DNA from: an uncultured Clostridia bacterium | GTDB taxonomy: Bacteria; Bacillota; Clostridia; TANB77; CAG-508 | Direction: 5' to 3' | DNA: 35,956 bases | Assembly (NCBI GenBank): GCA_947626865.1 | Contig: CANQTZ010000006.1 | Location: forward strand, 1-35,956 | Shown here: piece after piece, positions 10,581-21,793 of the stretch | Layout of the letters: every line of letters begins with the position of its first letter | How positions within the stretch are numbered: the stretch's first letter is position 1 | The notes under the pieces: generated by a model | The model's input: the letters and a program-made list of their open reading frames with translations, nothing else | Told to the model about the DNA's origin: nothing | Databases searched by the model: none | Made by a program: the position numbers and the translations under genes

Positions 10581-10637
10581 AAAAAGTACCAATTGCCTAG
10601 AATTTTGTTTCTTTTAATTCTAAACAATTGGTACTTT
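10581..10637. terminator. Bidirectional terminator
   Basis: aaaaagtaccaattg...caattggtactttt stem. Confidence 0.8.
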
Positions 10638-10643
10638 TCTATA

Positions 10644-12404
10644 TTAACCATTATTAATTCTATATTTTTCTCTTTTTTGATAACTTGTGTGTAATAATTT
10701 TTCAGCACGATAACTTCCTGGTTGTTCTAAATATTCTTGATATATTTTTTGAATTACTGGATTTTCATGAGATTTTCTAATTTTACTTTTTTCATCAATT
10801 GTATATAAAGCATCTGCTCTTAATTTTCTTACATCAATTTCAGAACGTACTTTAGAACTTTTTATTGGTTGTCCTCCTCCCATAATACATCCTCCTGGGC
10901 AAGCCATTATTTCTACAAATTGATAATCAGCCTTTCCAGATTTTATTTCTTCTAATATTTCTTTAGCATTAGCAAGTCCACTTGCTGCTACTACTTTGAT
11001 ATCTTTTCCGGCAATGTTAACAGTTGCTTTTTTAATTCCATCTCCACCGCGAACTTGTTCAAAGTCAATTTTTGGTAGGTTTTCTCCTGTTAATTTATCT
11101 TGTGCTGTACGAAGTGCTGCTTCCATAACACCACCTGTTGTACCAAAAATAGCTCCTGCTCCTGTTGCTTCTCCCATTGGACTATCAAATGTGTTATCTT
11201 CTAATTTTGTAAAATCAATGTTAGCTTGTTTTATCATATAAGAAAGTTCTCGTGTTGTAATTACATTGTCAACATCATATAATCCATTGTTTTTCATTTC
11301 ATCTCTTTGACGTTCAAATTTTTTAGCAATACATGGCATAATAGATACTACATATATTTTTTCTGGATCAATTCCTTCTTTTTTTGCATAATAAGTTTTT
11401 AATAAACTTCCTAGCATTTGATGTGGTGATTTGCATGTTGATAGATGTGGCAATAGTTCTGGGTAGTTCATTTCGATGTATTTAACCCATCCTGGACTAC
11501 ATGAAGTAATCATAGGAAGATTATCATTTTCTTTAAATCTTTCTACAAATTCATTTGCTTCTTCCATAATTGTAAAATCTGCACCTGTGTTGGTATCAAA
11601 GACTTTATCAAATCCTAGTCTTTTTAGAGAAGTTACCATTTTTCCAGTAGCATTTGTACCAATTGGCATTCCAAATTCTTCACCAATAGCTACCCTAACT
11701 GCTGGAGCTGTTTGTGCTATTACATAAACATCTGGATCTTTCAATTTTTCCCAAACTTCATCTGTTGTTTCTTTTTCATGCAATGCACCTGTTGGACAGC
11801 TTTGAATACATTGTCCGCAAAAAGTACAGTTTACATCATTTAAGCTGTAGTTTCCAACAGTTGAAATACAAGAATCAAAACCACGATTGATGCAATCAAT
11901 AGCTCCTATCTTTTGAACATTTTTACAAGTAGCTACACATCTTCTACACAAAATACATTTATTAATATCTCTAACAATTGATGGTGATTTGTCATCTATT
12001 TCATGTTTTATCATTTCACCTGCAAATTCAATATTTCTAACATTCATTTTTTTTGATAATTCTTGTAACTCACAATTTCCAGAGCGTATACAAGTAAGAC
12101 AATCTTTAACATGGTTAGACAATATTAAATCTAGAACTACACGTCTTGCTTCCACTACACTTGGAGTGTTTGTATGTACTACCATTCCTTCTTCTGCTTT
12201 TTGAATACAAGAAGTAGCAAAGCCTCTTCTTCCCTCTATTTCAACTATACACATTCTGCAATCGCCTACTTCGTTAATGTCTTTCAAGAAACATAGAGTT
12301 GGAATGTCTATTCCTACTTTTTTAGCAGCTTGCAAAATAGTAGTTCCTTTTTCAACTTCTACTACCTTGTCATCTATTGTTAAGGTAATTATATCTTTTT
12401 CCAT
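10644..12404 (-). CDS. hydA: [FeFe] hydrogenase, group A, NADH-dependent type catalytic subunit
   Basis: 2Fe-2S domain CxxxDINEVGDCRMC, HVKDCLTCIRSGNCELQ, 4Fe-4S motifs, H-cluster TSCSPGW, MPCIAKKFE, MACPGGCIMGGGQP. Confidence 0.95.
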   Translation of the reverse strand: MEKDIITLTIDDKVVEVEKGTTILQAAKKVGIDIPTLCFLKDINEVGDCRMCIVEIEGRRGFATSCIQKAEEGMVVHTNTPSVVEARRVVLDLILSNHVKDCLTCIRSGNCELQELSKKMNVRNIEFAGEMIKHEIDDKSPSIVRDINKCILCRRCVATCKNVQKIGAIDCINRGFDSCISTVGNYSLNDVNCTFCGQCIQSCPTGALHEKETTDEVWEKLKDPDVYVIAQTAPAVRVAIGEEFGMPIGTNATGKMVTSLKRLGFDKVFDTNTGADFTIMEEANEFVERFKENDNLPMITSCSPGWVKYIEMNYPELLPHLSTCKSPHQMLGSLLKTYYAKKEGIDPEKIYVVSIMPCIAKKFERQRDEMKNNGLYDVDNVITTRELSYMIKQANIDFTKLEDNTFDSPMGEATGAGAIFGTTGGVMEAALRTAQDKLTGENLPKIDFEQVRGGDGIKKATVNIAGKDIKVVAASGLANAKEILEEIKSGKADYQFVEIMACPGGCIMGGGQPIKSSKVRSEIDVRKLRADALYTIDEKSKIRKSHENPVIQKIYQEYLEQPGSYRAEKLLHTSYQKREKYRINNG

Positions 12405-12425
12405 TCTTAAATCACAATCCTTTCT

Positions 12426-14286
12426 TTAGTTACCAATTGCTTTAAATGGGCAATTAGTAAGACATGTACCACATTTGATACATTTTTCTTGGTTAATTTT
12501 TCTTTTTTCTCTTGCTTCTCCTTCAATGGCATTAACAGGACAGTGTTTTTGGCATAAGCCACACCCTTTACATTTTTCTTGATTAATAGTAATTTTTGAC
12601 ATTGCCTTACATTCTAATGCTCTACATTGTTTATCAATTGCATGTTCTCTATATTCTTCGTTGAAATATTTTAAAGTACTAATAACTGGGTTTGGTGCAC
12701 TTTGTCCGAAGTCCACAAACACTTGCTTTTTGAATATTAACTGCTAATTTTTCTAACTGATGAATGTCTGATTCTTTTCCTTTTCCTTCGCATAATCTTT
12801 GTAGTATTTCTAACATTCTTTTGGTTCCTATTCTACAAGGAGTACATTTACCACAACTTTCGCTTACGGTAAATTCTAAATAAAATTTTGCCAAAGAAAC
12901 CATACATTTTGTATCATCCATAACAATTAGACCACCTGACCCCATCATTGAGCCAATTTCTTTTAAAGATTCATAATCAATTGGTGTATCTAAATGTTCT
13001 TTTGGAATACATCCACCAGATGGTCCACCTGTTTGTGCTACTTTAAATTCTCTTCCATTTGGGATTCCTCCACCTATATCATATACAATTTCACGTAAGG
13101 TTGTTCCCATTGGTACTTCTACAAGTCCTATATTATTAACATTTCCACCCAAAGCAAATACTTTTGTTCCTTTTGATTTTTCGGTTCCAATAGAAGAATA
13201 CCACTCGCTACCTTTTAGTATAATTTGGGCAATATTAGCATAAGTTTCTACATTATTAATTAAAGTTGGTTTTCCCCATAAACCTTTATTGGCTGGATAT
13301 GGAGGTTTTAGGCGTGGTTGACCACGTTTTCCTTCAATTGATTCTAATAATGCTGTTTCTTCTCCACAAACAAAAGCTCCTGCTCCTAATCTAATTTCTA
13401 TATCAAATGAAAAATTGGTTTCAAATATATTATTTCCCAATAAGCCATAGTCTCTTGCCTGATTAATTGCAATTTGCAAACGTTTAACAGCAATTGGATA
13501 TTCTGCTCTAACATAAATATATCCTTTATTAGCTCCAATACAATATGCTGCAATTGCCATTGCTTCTAATACAGAATGTGGATCGCCTTCTAATATACTT
13601 CTATCCATAAATGCTCCTGGGTCACCTTCATCAGCATTACATACAACATATTTTTGCTCACCTTGTACTGCTTTTGTTAATTCCCATTTTTGACCAGTTG
13701 GAAATCCTGCTCCTCCTCTACCACGAAGTCCAGATTTTTTGATTTCTTCTATTACTTCGTCTTGTGTCATTTCTTTTAAAACCTTTTCTAAGGCTTTATA
13801 GCCATCAAAAGCTATGTATTCATCAATATTTTCTGGGTTGATAACACCACAATTTTTTAATGCAATTCTTTTTTGTTTTTTGTAAAAATCTAAGTCATCT
13901 AAACACATTACTTTATTGCCAGAAATATCTTTTGCAAGTAATCTTTCTACTTTGTTTCCTTCTATAATATGTGTTTGGATAATCTCTTCGCAATCTTCTG
14001 GTTTTACCATTGCATAAAAAGTATCTTCTGGTCTTATAATGACAATTGGTCCTTTAGCACATAACCCAAAACATCCTGTTTTAATAACTCTTACATTTTC
14101 TATTTGTTTTTCTTTTAAAATTCTTTTAAAATTTTCTAAAATTTGAGGAGATTTAGAAGATGTACAGCCTGTACCATGACATACTAATATATGTTTTTCT
14201 CTTGTATCGGCTTTTGTGTTTACTCTTAAATCTAATTCTTCTCTTTTTTCTTTCCTTATTTTATGAAGTTCTTCTAATGTTTTCAT
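12426..14286 (-). CDS. hydB: NuoF-like hydrogenase/NADH dehydrogenase subunit (HydB), one +1 shift at CGG 12706-12708
   Basis: GLRGRGGAGFPTGQKWE, ESCGKCTPCRIGTKRMLE; ORFs 14286-12679 and 12722-12426 join as ASVCGL(C)GQSAPNPVISTLKYFNEEY, then two 4Fe-4S motifs; length minus 1 divisible by 3. Confidence 0.93.
12705..12708 (-). other. Inferred +1 frameshift / CGGA quadruplet read as Gly (hydB)
   Basis: GTT TGT GGA CTT (C)GGA CAA AGT GCA CCA AAC CCA; matches conserved GLGQxAPNPV of NuoF-like proteins. Confidence 0.85.
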
Positions 14287-14297
14287 CGATTTCCTCC

Positions 14298-14774
14298 TTA
14301 TTTTTTCATTAATTCATCTAATACCTGATCAAGTTTTTGAACAGTTGCTTTTCCATATACTTCGCCATTTACCGTAAATACTGGAGCTAAGCCACAAGCT
14401 CCAACACATCTTGTTTCTTCAATGGAAAACATCCCATCTGCTGTTGTTTCGCCTGGCTGAATTTTTAATCTTTCTAGTAATCTATCCATAATTTTTTGTG
14501 AACCTTTTACAAAACATGCCGTTCCTAGACATACAGATATATTGTATTTTCCCTTTGGTTTCAATGAAAATCTGGAATAAAAAGTAACAACCCCATAAAT
14601 TTGTGCCATTGGCACAGATAAAAATTCAGATAGTTGTTTTTGCACTTCCATTGGAACATACCCATAATGTTCTTGTATTTCATTTAGCATTTGAATTAAA
14701 TTATCTTCAATTGGTTTATATTCTTGGAATAATTGCTCCATAAATGTATCTTTTTCATTTTCACTTTCTTGCAT
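14298..14774 (-). CDS. hydC: NuoE-like thioredoxin-fold 2Fe-2S subunit (HydC)
   Basis: VPMAQIYGVVTFYSRFSLKPKGKYNISVCLGTACFVKGSQKI...ETRCVGACGLAPVFTVN. Confidence 0.94.
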   Translation of the reverse strand: MQESENEKDTFMEQLFQEYKPIEDNLIQMLNEIQEHYGYVPMEVQKQLSEFLSVPMAQIYGVVTFYSRFSLKPKGKYNISVCLGTACFVKGSQKIMDRLLERLKIQPGETTADGMFSIEETRCVGACGLAPVFTVNGEVYGKATVQKLDQVLDELMKK

Positions 14775-14894
14775 AGTGTTTCCTCCCTTTTAATAATATG
14801 TGTTATCTCACTATTTTTATTATATCAAACCGTAATTTTTTATACAATATATTTACGTGAAAATTTTATCTTTTTGTGTCGATTTTTGGGATGT

Positions 14895-14930
14895 ATCATT
14901 TGGGACAGGCACCAACGGTACATCTAAATT
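14895..14930. repeat. Partial copy of the gggacaggcac REP-like repeat also present at 31994-32060
   Basis: catttgggacaggcaccaacggtacatc vs catttgggacaggcactaacggcacatc. Confidence 0.75.
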
Positions 14931-14997
14931 GATTTGTTAATTTTTGGGGAGATTGATTTTTTTGTGTAAATATGGGATAAAAATGTATAACATTAAA

Positions 14998-15032
14998 GAC
15001 GTTAGTTTGCTTTTATTTTGCATAACTAACGC
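14998..15032 (-). terminator. Hairpin downstream of fabI
   Basis: acgttagtttgc...gcataactaacg inverted repeat. Confidence 0.6.
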
Positions 15033-15038
15033 CCATAT

Positions 15039-15812
15039 TTATATTCCCATAATATTATATCCATTATCTGCATAAATTACTTGACCTGTAATTGATTCTG
15101 ACATAGAACTTAACAAGAATGTTGCTACATTTCCAACTTGATAAGTAGTAACATTTTTATGTAATGGTGCTTTTTCTTCGATTACTGTTAAAACAGAACC
15201 AAAATCTTTAATTCCTTTTGCAGATAGTGTTTTTATTGGTCCTGCTGATACAGCATTAACACGCATTCCTTCTTTTCCTAAGTTTTCTGCTAGGTAGCGT
15301 ACTCCTGCTTCTAAGGCCGCTTTTGCAACTCCCATAACATTATAATTATCAATTACTTTTGTAGAACCATGATATGTTAGGGTAACTAAACTTGCATTTT
15401 CATTTAACATATCTAATTCTTTTGCCATTCTAGCTGTTAATACAAAAGAATAACTGCTTACATCACAAGCATGTGAAAATCCTTCTTTACTTGTGTAAAT
15501 AAAATCATGATGTAAATCCTCTGTATTAGCATGTGCAACCGCATGTACAATTCCATCTATTTTTCCATTTTCTTCTTTTATTTTTGTAAAAACTTCTTTT
15601 ACTAATTCATCTTCTGATGCTCCATTTAAAACATAAGCTTTACTTCCTTCAAATTCTGAAATTAATTCTTCAATTTTTTCTTTGTTTTCTTCTCCCATAT
15701 AGGTAAATATAAGTTTTGCACCATTTTCATAGGCTGATTTCGCTATTCCAAATGCAATACTCCACTTATTTCTAATTCCCATTATTAATATTTTTTTACC
15801 TGCTAATAACAT
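15039..15812 (-). CDS. fabI: Enoyl-ACP reductase FabI
   Basis: KKILIMGIRNKWSIAFGIAKSAYENGAKLIFTY, VMGVAKAALEAGVRYLAENLGKEGMRVNAVSAGPIKTLSAKGI. Confidence 0.95.
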   Translation of the reverse strand: MLLAGKKILIMGIRNKWSIAFGIAKSAYENGAKLIFTYMGEENKEKIEELISEFEGSKAYVLNGASEDELVKEVFTKIKEENGKIDGIVHAVAHANTEDLHHDFIYTSKEGFSHACDVSSYSFVLTARMAKELDMLNENASLVTLTYHGSTKVIDNYNVMGVAKAALEAGVRYLAENLGKEGMRVNAVSAGPIKTLSAKGIKDFGSVLTVIEEKAPLHKNVTTYQVGNVATFLLSSMSESITGQVIYADNGYNIMGI

Positions 15813-15831
15813 TTTTTATTCCTCCCTCATT

Positions 15832-16639
15832 TTATAAAACTTTGTATTCTCCCATATTTCTAAATTTTTGATATCGATGTTCTACTATCATTTCTGGCTC
15901 CATATTTTGCATTTCTTTTGCTGTGTCATTTATTTCTTTTTTTAAGCTTTGTACTATCTTTTTAAAGCTTTCTTCTTTGTCTCCATCTGGTTCTTGTATG
16001 ATTTTATCTATTACTTTTAAATCATATAAGTCTTTGGCTGTTAATTTCATTTTTTCTGCCGCTTCTTTTGCTTTCGAAGAGTCTTTCCATAAAATACTAG
16101 CATACCCCTCTGGTGATAAAATAGAATAGATAGCATTTTCTAGCATTAAAACTTTGTTACCAAGCCCTAAAGCTAAAGCTCCCCCACTTGAACCTTCTCC
16201 AATTACAATAGCTATAATAGGCACTTTTAAACTTGCCATTTTTAACATAGAACTTGCTATTGCTTCTCCGTTGTCCTCTTTCTTCTGCTCCAATTCCTGG
16301 ATAAGCTCCTTTTGTATCAATAAAGGTTACAACTGGTCTTTTAAATTTTTCTGCTTGCTCCATAAAACGTATTCCTTTACGGTAAGCCTCTGGATTTGGC
16401 ATTCCAAAATTTCTTTCAATATTTTCTTTTGTGTTTCTTCCCTTTTGCTCGGCAATTATAGTATAATTTTGCCCTTTTAGAGAAGCTAAACCACAAACTA
16501 TGGATTTATCGTCTTTAAAATTCCTATCCCCATGTAGTTCCATAAAATCATCAAATATTGCTTCAATATAATCAATCGAAGTTTTTCTTTCAGGAGATCT
16601 TGCTATTTCAACTCTTTCCCACGCAGTTAGTTGCTTCAT
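15832..16639 (-). CDS. accA: Acetyl-CoA carboxylase carboxyltransferase alpha subunit, one +1 shift at CGG 16268-16270
   Basis: ORFs 16639-16157 and 16320-15832 join as [16 protein letters not shown](C)[35 protein letters not shown]; 808 nt minus 1 = 269 codons. Confidence 0.95.
16267..16270 (-). other. Inferred +1 frameshift / CGGA quadruplet read as Gly (accA)
   Basis: AGA GGA CAA (C)GGA GAA GCA ATA. Confidence 0.85.
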
Positions 16640-17499
16640 TTTGAACTACCCCCTTTAATTTTGTGAAACTGTATTAATTGATATAAAGTATCTTTTAGTT
16701 TTTTTCTTTCTACAATTTTATCAATAAATCCATGCTCTAATAAAAACTCGGCTGTTTGGAATCCTTCTGGAAGTGTTTGCCCTATTGTTTGCTCAATTAC
16801 CCTTTGTCCTGCAAAACCTATCATAGCTCCTGGTTCTGCAAGTATAATGTCAGCTAAGCTAGCAAAAGATGCTGTTACTCCACCATAAGTTGGGTCTGTT
16901 AATACTGATATATACAAACCTCCTGCTTTATTTAATTTTGCAATAGCTGATGTTGTTTTTGCCATTTGCATTAAGGATATAATTCCCTCTTGCATTCTAG
17001 CACCACCTGAAACAGTAAAAATAATTAAGGGAAGATTTAGTTCAATAGCCTTTTCTACGGAATATGTTATCTTTTCTCCTACTACAACTCCCATACTTCC
17101 CATTAAAAATCCACTATCCATGACACATATAACAACTTCTTCTTGATTAATTTTCCCAGTACCACAACCAACTGCTTCTTGAATACCAGTTTTTTCTCGT
17201 AAAGATTTTATCTTTTTTGGATAATCTTCTAAATCTAAAGGATTTGTTGTATCAATGTTAAAATCAAACCTTTTATAAGTTCCTTCATCAATAATTGACT
17301 CTATTCTTTTATTAATATGCATTCTGAAATAAGCCCCACAATTTGGACATATACTATAATTGTTTCTAACGGTTTCTTTGTATAGTATTTCTTTGCATTT
17401 GTCACATTTTACCCACTTTCCAATTTGTATATCTACTTTATTATCTATTCTTTTTGCAGTAGGCTCTCGTTTTTTCATCTTATCAACAATCATAATCAT
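16636..17499 (-). CDS. accD: Acetyl-CoA carboxylase carboxyltransferase beta subunit
   Basis: [32 protein letters not shown] zinc ribbon, [22 protein letters not shown]. Confidence 0.96.
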   Translation of the reverse strand: MIMIVDKMKKREPTAKRIDNKVDIQIGKWVKCDKCKEILYKETVRNNYSICPNCGAYFRMHINKRIESIIDEGTYKRFDFNIDTTNPLDLEDYPKKIKSLREKTGIQEAVGCGTGKINQEEVVICVMDSGFLMGSMGVVVGEKITYSVEKAIELNLPLIIFTVSGGARMQEGIISLMQMAKTTSAIAKLNKAGGLYISVLTDPTYGGVTASFASLADIILAEPGAMIGFAGQRVIEQTIGQTLPEGFQTAEFLLEHGFIDKIVERKKLKDTLYQLIQFHKIKGGSSK

Positions 17500-17500
17500 T

Positions 17501-18851
17501 TCATTCCTTTTCTATTAATATCTCTTTTTCAATAAAAGATGTATCGAAATTCCCTCTTATAAAATTAGGATTTTTTATAATTTTGAATAGAAAATCAATA
17601 TTGGTATCTACCCCTTCTATTACAATTTCTTCTAATGCTCTTTTCATTTTACTGATGGCTTCATTTCTAGTTGCTCCATGTGTAATAATTTTTGCAATCA
17701 TAGAATCATAAGTAGGTGGAATGGTATATCCTTCATATATTGCCGTGTCAACCCTTACACCATTTCCTCCTGGTAAATTTAATCCAGTAATAGTTCCGAG
17801 GACAAGGTCTAAAATTTTTATCTGGATTTTCGCTATTAATTCTACATTCTATACTGTGTCCTCTAAATTCAATATTCTTTTGCTTCCACTTTAAGCTTTC
17901 ACCTGCTGCTATTTTTATTTGTGCTTTTACAATATCAATTCCTGTTCTTTCTTCAGTTATTGGATGTTCTACTTGTATTCTTGTATTCATTTCCATAAAA
18001 TAAAAATTTTTGTTAGCATCTACCAAAAATTCAACAGTCCCACAACTTGTATAACCAGAAGCTTTTGCAGCTTTTATTGCTGCCTCTCCCATTTTTGCTC
18101 TTAATTTATCATCAATTGCTGTAGAAGGTGTTTCTTCTATTATTTTTTGGTTTTTACGTTGTATTGAACAATCTCTTTCTCCTAAATGAATTACATTCCC
18201 ATGTTCATCTGCTAAAATTTGTATTTCTACATGTCTTGGATTTTGTATATATTTTTCAATATATACTTCATCATCATTAAATGACATTCTTGCTTCTTGT
18301 TTTACAATATGGTAACTTCTTTCTAATTCAGCTGGTGTTTGAACAATACGAATCCCTTTTCCTCCACCTCCAGCTGCTGCTTTTAAAATAACAGGATAAC
18401 CAATTTGGTTAGCTATGTTTTCTGCATCTTTTAATCCTTTTACACTTCCTTCTGAACCTGGTATAACAGGAACACCAGCAGATTTCATTAACTCTTTGCT
18501 ATTGGCTTTATTTCCCATTAATTCAATTACTTTATAAGAAGGTCCTATAAATTTTATATTAGACTCTTCACAAATTTTAGCAAATTGACTATTTTCTGAT
18601 AAAAATCCAAATCCTGGATGAATACTATCTGCTCCACTTATATTAGCTGCTTCTATGATATTCTTAATATTCAAATAACTCTTTTTAGGCATTGCTGGAC
18701 CTATACATATTGCTTCATCAGCTAGTCGAGTATGCATAGCATCTTTATCTTGCTCAGAATAAATAGCAACTGTTTTCATATTCATTTCCTTGCATGCCCT
18801 TATAATACGAACAGCAATTTCCCCTCTATTTGCAATTAAAATTTTATTCAT
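17501..18851 (-). CDS. accC: Acetyl-CoA carboxylase biotin carboxylase, one +1 shift at CGG 17796-17798
   Basis: [22 protein letters not shown]...; joins as [13 protein letters not shown](C)[41 protein letters not shown]; 1351 nt minus 1 = 450 codons. Confidence 0.96.
17795..17798 (-). other. Inferred +1 frameshift / CGGA quadruplet read as Gly (accC)
   Basis: CCT TGT CCT (C)GGA ACT ATT ACT GGA. Confidence 0.85.
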
Positions 18852-18869
18852 GTTTTTTTAGTCCTTTCT

Positions 18870-19292
18870 TTATACAACTGCAAAGGTCAATTCTCCTTTA
18901 GCAACTATTTTATCATCAACTGTTGCAACTGCTTCTCCTATACCAATTGGTCCTTTTTTCTTCATAATCTTAACTTCTAATTTTAGCTTATCTCCTGGCT
19001 TTACCATTTTTTTAAACTTCATCTTATCAATTCCACCAAATAAAGCATTTCTTCCCTTATTTTCTTCTAAACTAAGAATAGCAACAGCTCCAGTTTGTGC
19101 CAAACTTTCTGTAATTAGTACTCCTGGCATAATTGGGTTTCCTGGAAAATGGCCTTTAAAATACCATTCACTTTCATCTACATATTTATAAGCAATGCAA
19201 CTTTCTCCAGGTGTATATTCTTCCACTTCATCAATCATTAAAAATGGTTCTCTTTGTGGAATAATATTTTTAATTTCTTCCTTGTTTAACAT
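18870..19292 (-). CDS. fabZ: 3-hydroxyacyl-ACP dehydratase FabZ
   Basis: IPQREPFLMIDEVEEY, GHFPGNPIMPGVLITESLAQTGA. Confidence 0.96.
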   Translation of the reverse strand: MLNKEEIKNIIPQREPFLMIDEVEEYTPGESCIAYKYVDESEWYFKGHFPGNPIMPGVLITESLAQTGAVAILSLEENKGRNALFGGIDKMKFKKMVKPGDKLKLEVKIMKKKGPIGIGEAVATVDDKIVAKGELTFAVV

Positions 19293-19317
19293 TTAACAAA
19301 TTCCTTTCCTTTTCTAT

Positions 19318-19755
19318 TTATCCAATTACAAATAATGGTTTTCCATATTCTACAGGCTCTGCATCCTTCACCAAAATTTCTTTTATTTCTCCATCAAATT
19401 CTGATTCTATTTCATTCATCAATTTCATCGCTTCTATAATACAAAGAATATCGCCTTTTTTTACTTTTTTACCTACTTCCACATAAGGCATGCTTTCTGG
19501 TGATGGTCTTAAATAAAAAGTTCCTACCATTGGAGATTTTACAATATTGCCTTGTGGCTTGCTATTTTCAAGTGACCTATTTTCTACTTGGTTTTCTTCT
19601 ATATTTTGCATTACTATATTTTGAGAAACTGGTACTTCTTTCTTATCTTCCTTTTTCATACGAATCTTAGTGCCATCTGGAAAATCAATATCCAAAGCTG
19701 TTAGCTTAGAATTCCCCATGTCTTCCATTAGTTGTTTTATTTTTTCATATTCCAT
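19318..19755 (-). CDS. accB: Acetyl-CoA carboxylase biotin carboxyl carrier protein
   Basis: [36 protein letters not shown]. Confidence 0.96.
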   Translation of the reverse strand: MEYEKIKQLMEDMGNSKLTALDIDFPDGTKIRMKKEDKKEVPVSQNIVMQNIEENQVENRSLENSKPQGNIVKSPMVGTFYLRPSPESMPYVEVGKKVKKGDILCIIEAMKLMNEIESEFDGEIKEILVKDAEPVEYGKPLFVIG

Positions 19756-19767
19756 TTTTCCTTCCTC

Positions 19768-21007
19768 CTATTTCTCATATTTCTTTAAAATAATACTTGC
19801 ATTATGACCACCAAATCCCAAAGAGTTTGACATTACAATGTTGACTGGTACTTTTCTTACTTCATTTGGAACTATATCCAAATCACACTCTTCATCTTTT
19901 TCTTTATAATTAATAGTAGGTGGTACCACTTGGTCTTGAATTGCTTTTGTGCATATAAGAGCTTCCACAGCTCCGCGCAGCTCCTAATAAATGTCCTATA
20001 TTTCCTTTTGTTGAACTTACCATTACTTTTTTGCTTGCTTCTCCTAATGCTGTTTTTATAGCTCTTGTCTCACAAGCATCATTTAAAGGCGTTGCTGTAC
20101 CATGTGCATTAATATAGTCAATTTCTTCTGGTTTAATATTCGCATCTTCCATTGCTCTTTTCATTGCTCTTGCTCCGCCTTCTCCTGTAAGTATTGGAGC
20201 TGTAATGTGATGAGCATCAGAAGTAGAACCATAACCAATTACTTCTGCATAAATTTTAGCCCCTCTTTTGATAGCATGTTCTAAATCTTCTAGTACTAAA
20301 ATTCCTGCACCTTCTCCCATAATAAATCCATTTCTTTCTTTATCAAAAGGAATACTAGCTCTGTTTTTATCTGTTTCTTGTGATAAAGCTTTCATATTTT
20401 CAAATCCTGCTATTCCTATTTCGCAAATAGAGCTTTCACATCCTCCTGCTAAAATAACATCTTCATATCCATGTTTAATTGTTCTATAAGCTTCTCCTAT
20501 ACTATTTGTAGAAGAACTACATGCTGTTACAGAAGAAATAGATTCTCCTTTTATTCCTAAATCAATTGTAACATTTCCTGCTGGGATATTCGCTATTGTC
20601 ATTGGAATAAACATAGGTGATACTCTATTATTTCCTTTTAAACAATTTACTTCACATTGTTCTTGAATTGTTTTTAATCCTCCAATTCCTGTACTAACAA
20701 ATGCACCTACTCTTTCAAAGTCTGTATTTTCCTTAGTTATCCCAGCATCTTCAATAGCCTCTCTTGCTGCTACAATTGCAAATTGTGAACTTTTATCCAT
20801 TCTTCTTGCTTGTTTTGCCTCAAAATATTTTGAAGAATCATAGTCTTTAACTTCTGCTGCCAAAGTTGTTTTAAATTTTGTGGTATCAAATGAAGTTATT
20901 TTATCAATTCCACATTTTTTTTGTAAAATTCCTTCCCACGTTTCTTCTACATTTTTTCCAATTGGAGTAATCGCTCCTAACCCTGTAATAACAACTCTTC
21001 TATCCAT
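19768..21007 (-). CDS. fabF: 3-oxoacyl-ACP synthase II FabF, one +1 shift at CGG 19973-19975
   Basis: MDRRVVITGLGAITPIGKN..., VTACSSSTNSIGEAYRTI; joins as GNIGHLLGAA(C)GAVEALICTKAIQDQVVPPTINY...NSLGFGGHNASIILKKY; 1240 nt minus 1 = 413 codons. Confidence 0.96.
19972..19975 (-). other. Inferred +1 frameshift / CGGA quadruplet read as Gly (fabF)
   Basis: GGA GCT GCG (C)GGA GCT GTG GAA GCT; conserved GAAGAVEA motif. Confidence 0.85.
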
Positions 21008-21033
21008 TTTATTTTCTTTCCTTTCCTAGATTT

Positions 21034-21768
21034 TTAAATTCCCATTCCACCATCTATTTGTAAGACTTGCCCTGTTATATAAGAGCTATCTTCTGATGCT
21101 AAAAATTTTACAACATTTGCCACATCTTGTGCTGTTCCCATTCTTTTTAATGGAATGTTTTTTGCAATTTCTTCTTTTACTTCTTCTTTGAGTACATCTG
21201 TCATATTAGTTTGGATAAAACCAGGTGCCACAGCATTTACTAATATATTCCTAGATGCCACTTCTTTCGCTAAACTTTTTGTAAAGCCAATAATTCCTGC
21301 TTTTGAAGCTGAATAATTGGTTTGTCCGCTATTTCCATTAATTCCTACGATAGAAGAAATATTGATAATCCTTCCTGTTCGTGCTTTTATCATATAACTA
21401 ATAACATTTTTCGTTACATTAAAAGTTCCTATTAAATTAACGTCAATTACTTGTTCAAAGTCTTGCTTATTCATTCTCATTAATAACATATCTTTTGTAA
21501 TACCTGCATTATTGACTAATACATCTATTTGACCAAATTTTTCAATTGCTTGTTTAACAAAACTTTCACATTCATCAAATTTTGAAACATCTCCTTTTAC
21601 TGTTAAACACTCTACACCAATTGCTTCTATTTCTCCTTTTGCAGTATTTACTTCATCATTTTCTTCACGATAATTTATGACAATATTATATCCTTCTTTT
21701 GCAAGTGTAAGTGCAATTTGTTTTCCAATTCCTCTTGTTGCTCCTGTAATCAAAGCTACTTTATTCAT
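21034..21768 (-). CDS. fabG: 3-oxoacyl-ACP reductase FabG
   Basis: MNKVALITGATRGIGKQIAL, VNNAGITKDMLLMRM, YSASKAGIIGFTKSLAKE; start at MNKV rather than the longer ORF. Confidence 0.95.
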   Translation of the reverse strand: MNKVALITGATRGIGKQIALTLAKEGYNIVINYREENDEVNTAKGEIEAIGVECLTVKGDVSKFDECESFVKQAIEKFGQIDVLVNNAGITKDMLLMRMNKQDFEQVIDVNLIGTFNVTKNVISYMIKARTGRIINISSIVGINGNSGQTNYSASKAGIIGFTKSLAKEVASRNILVNAVAPGFIQTNMTDVLKEEVKEEIAKNIPLKRMGTAQDVANVVKFLASEDSSYITGQVLQIDGGMGI

Positions 21769-21793
21769 TTTATGCGCCTTCCTTTCTTTTAAT

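Noticed and set aside
12426-12722. Stand-alone 98-aa ferredoxin gene starting MFVDFGQSAPNP
   Set aside because: It is the C-terminal part of HydB after the CGG shift; GQSAPNPV is NuoF sequence.
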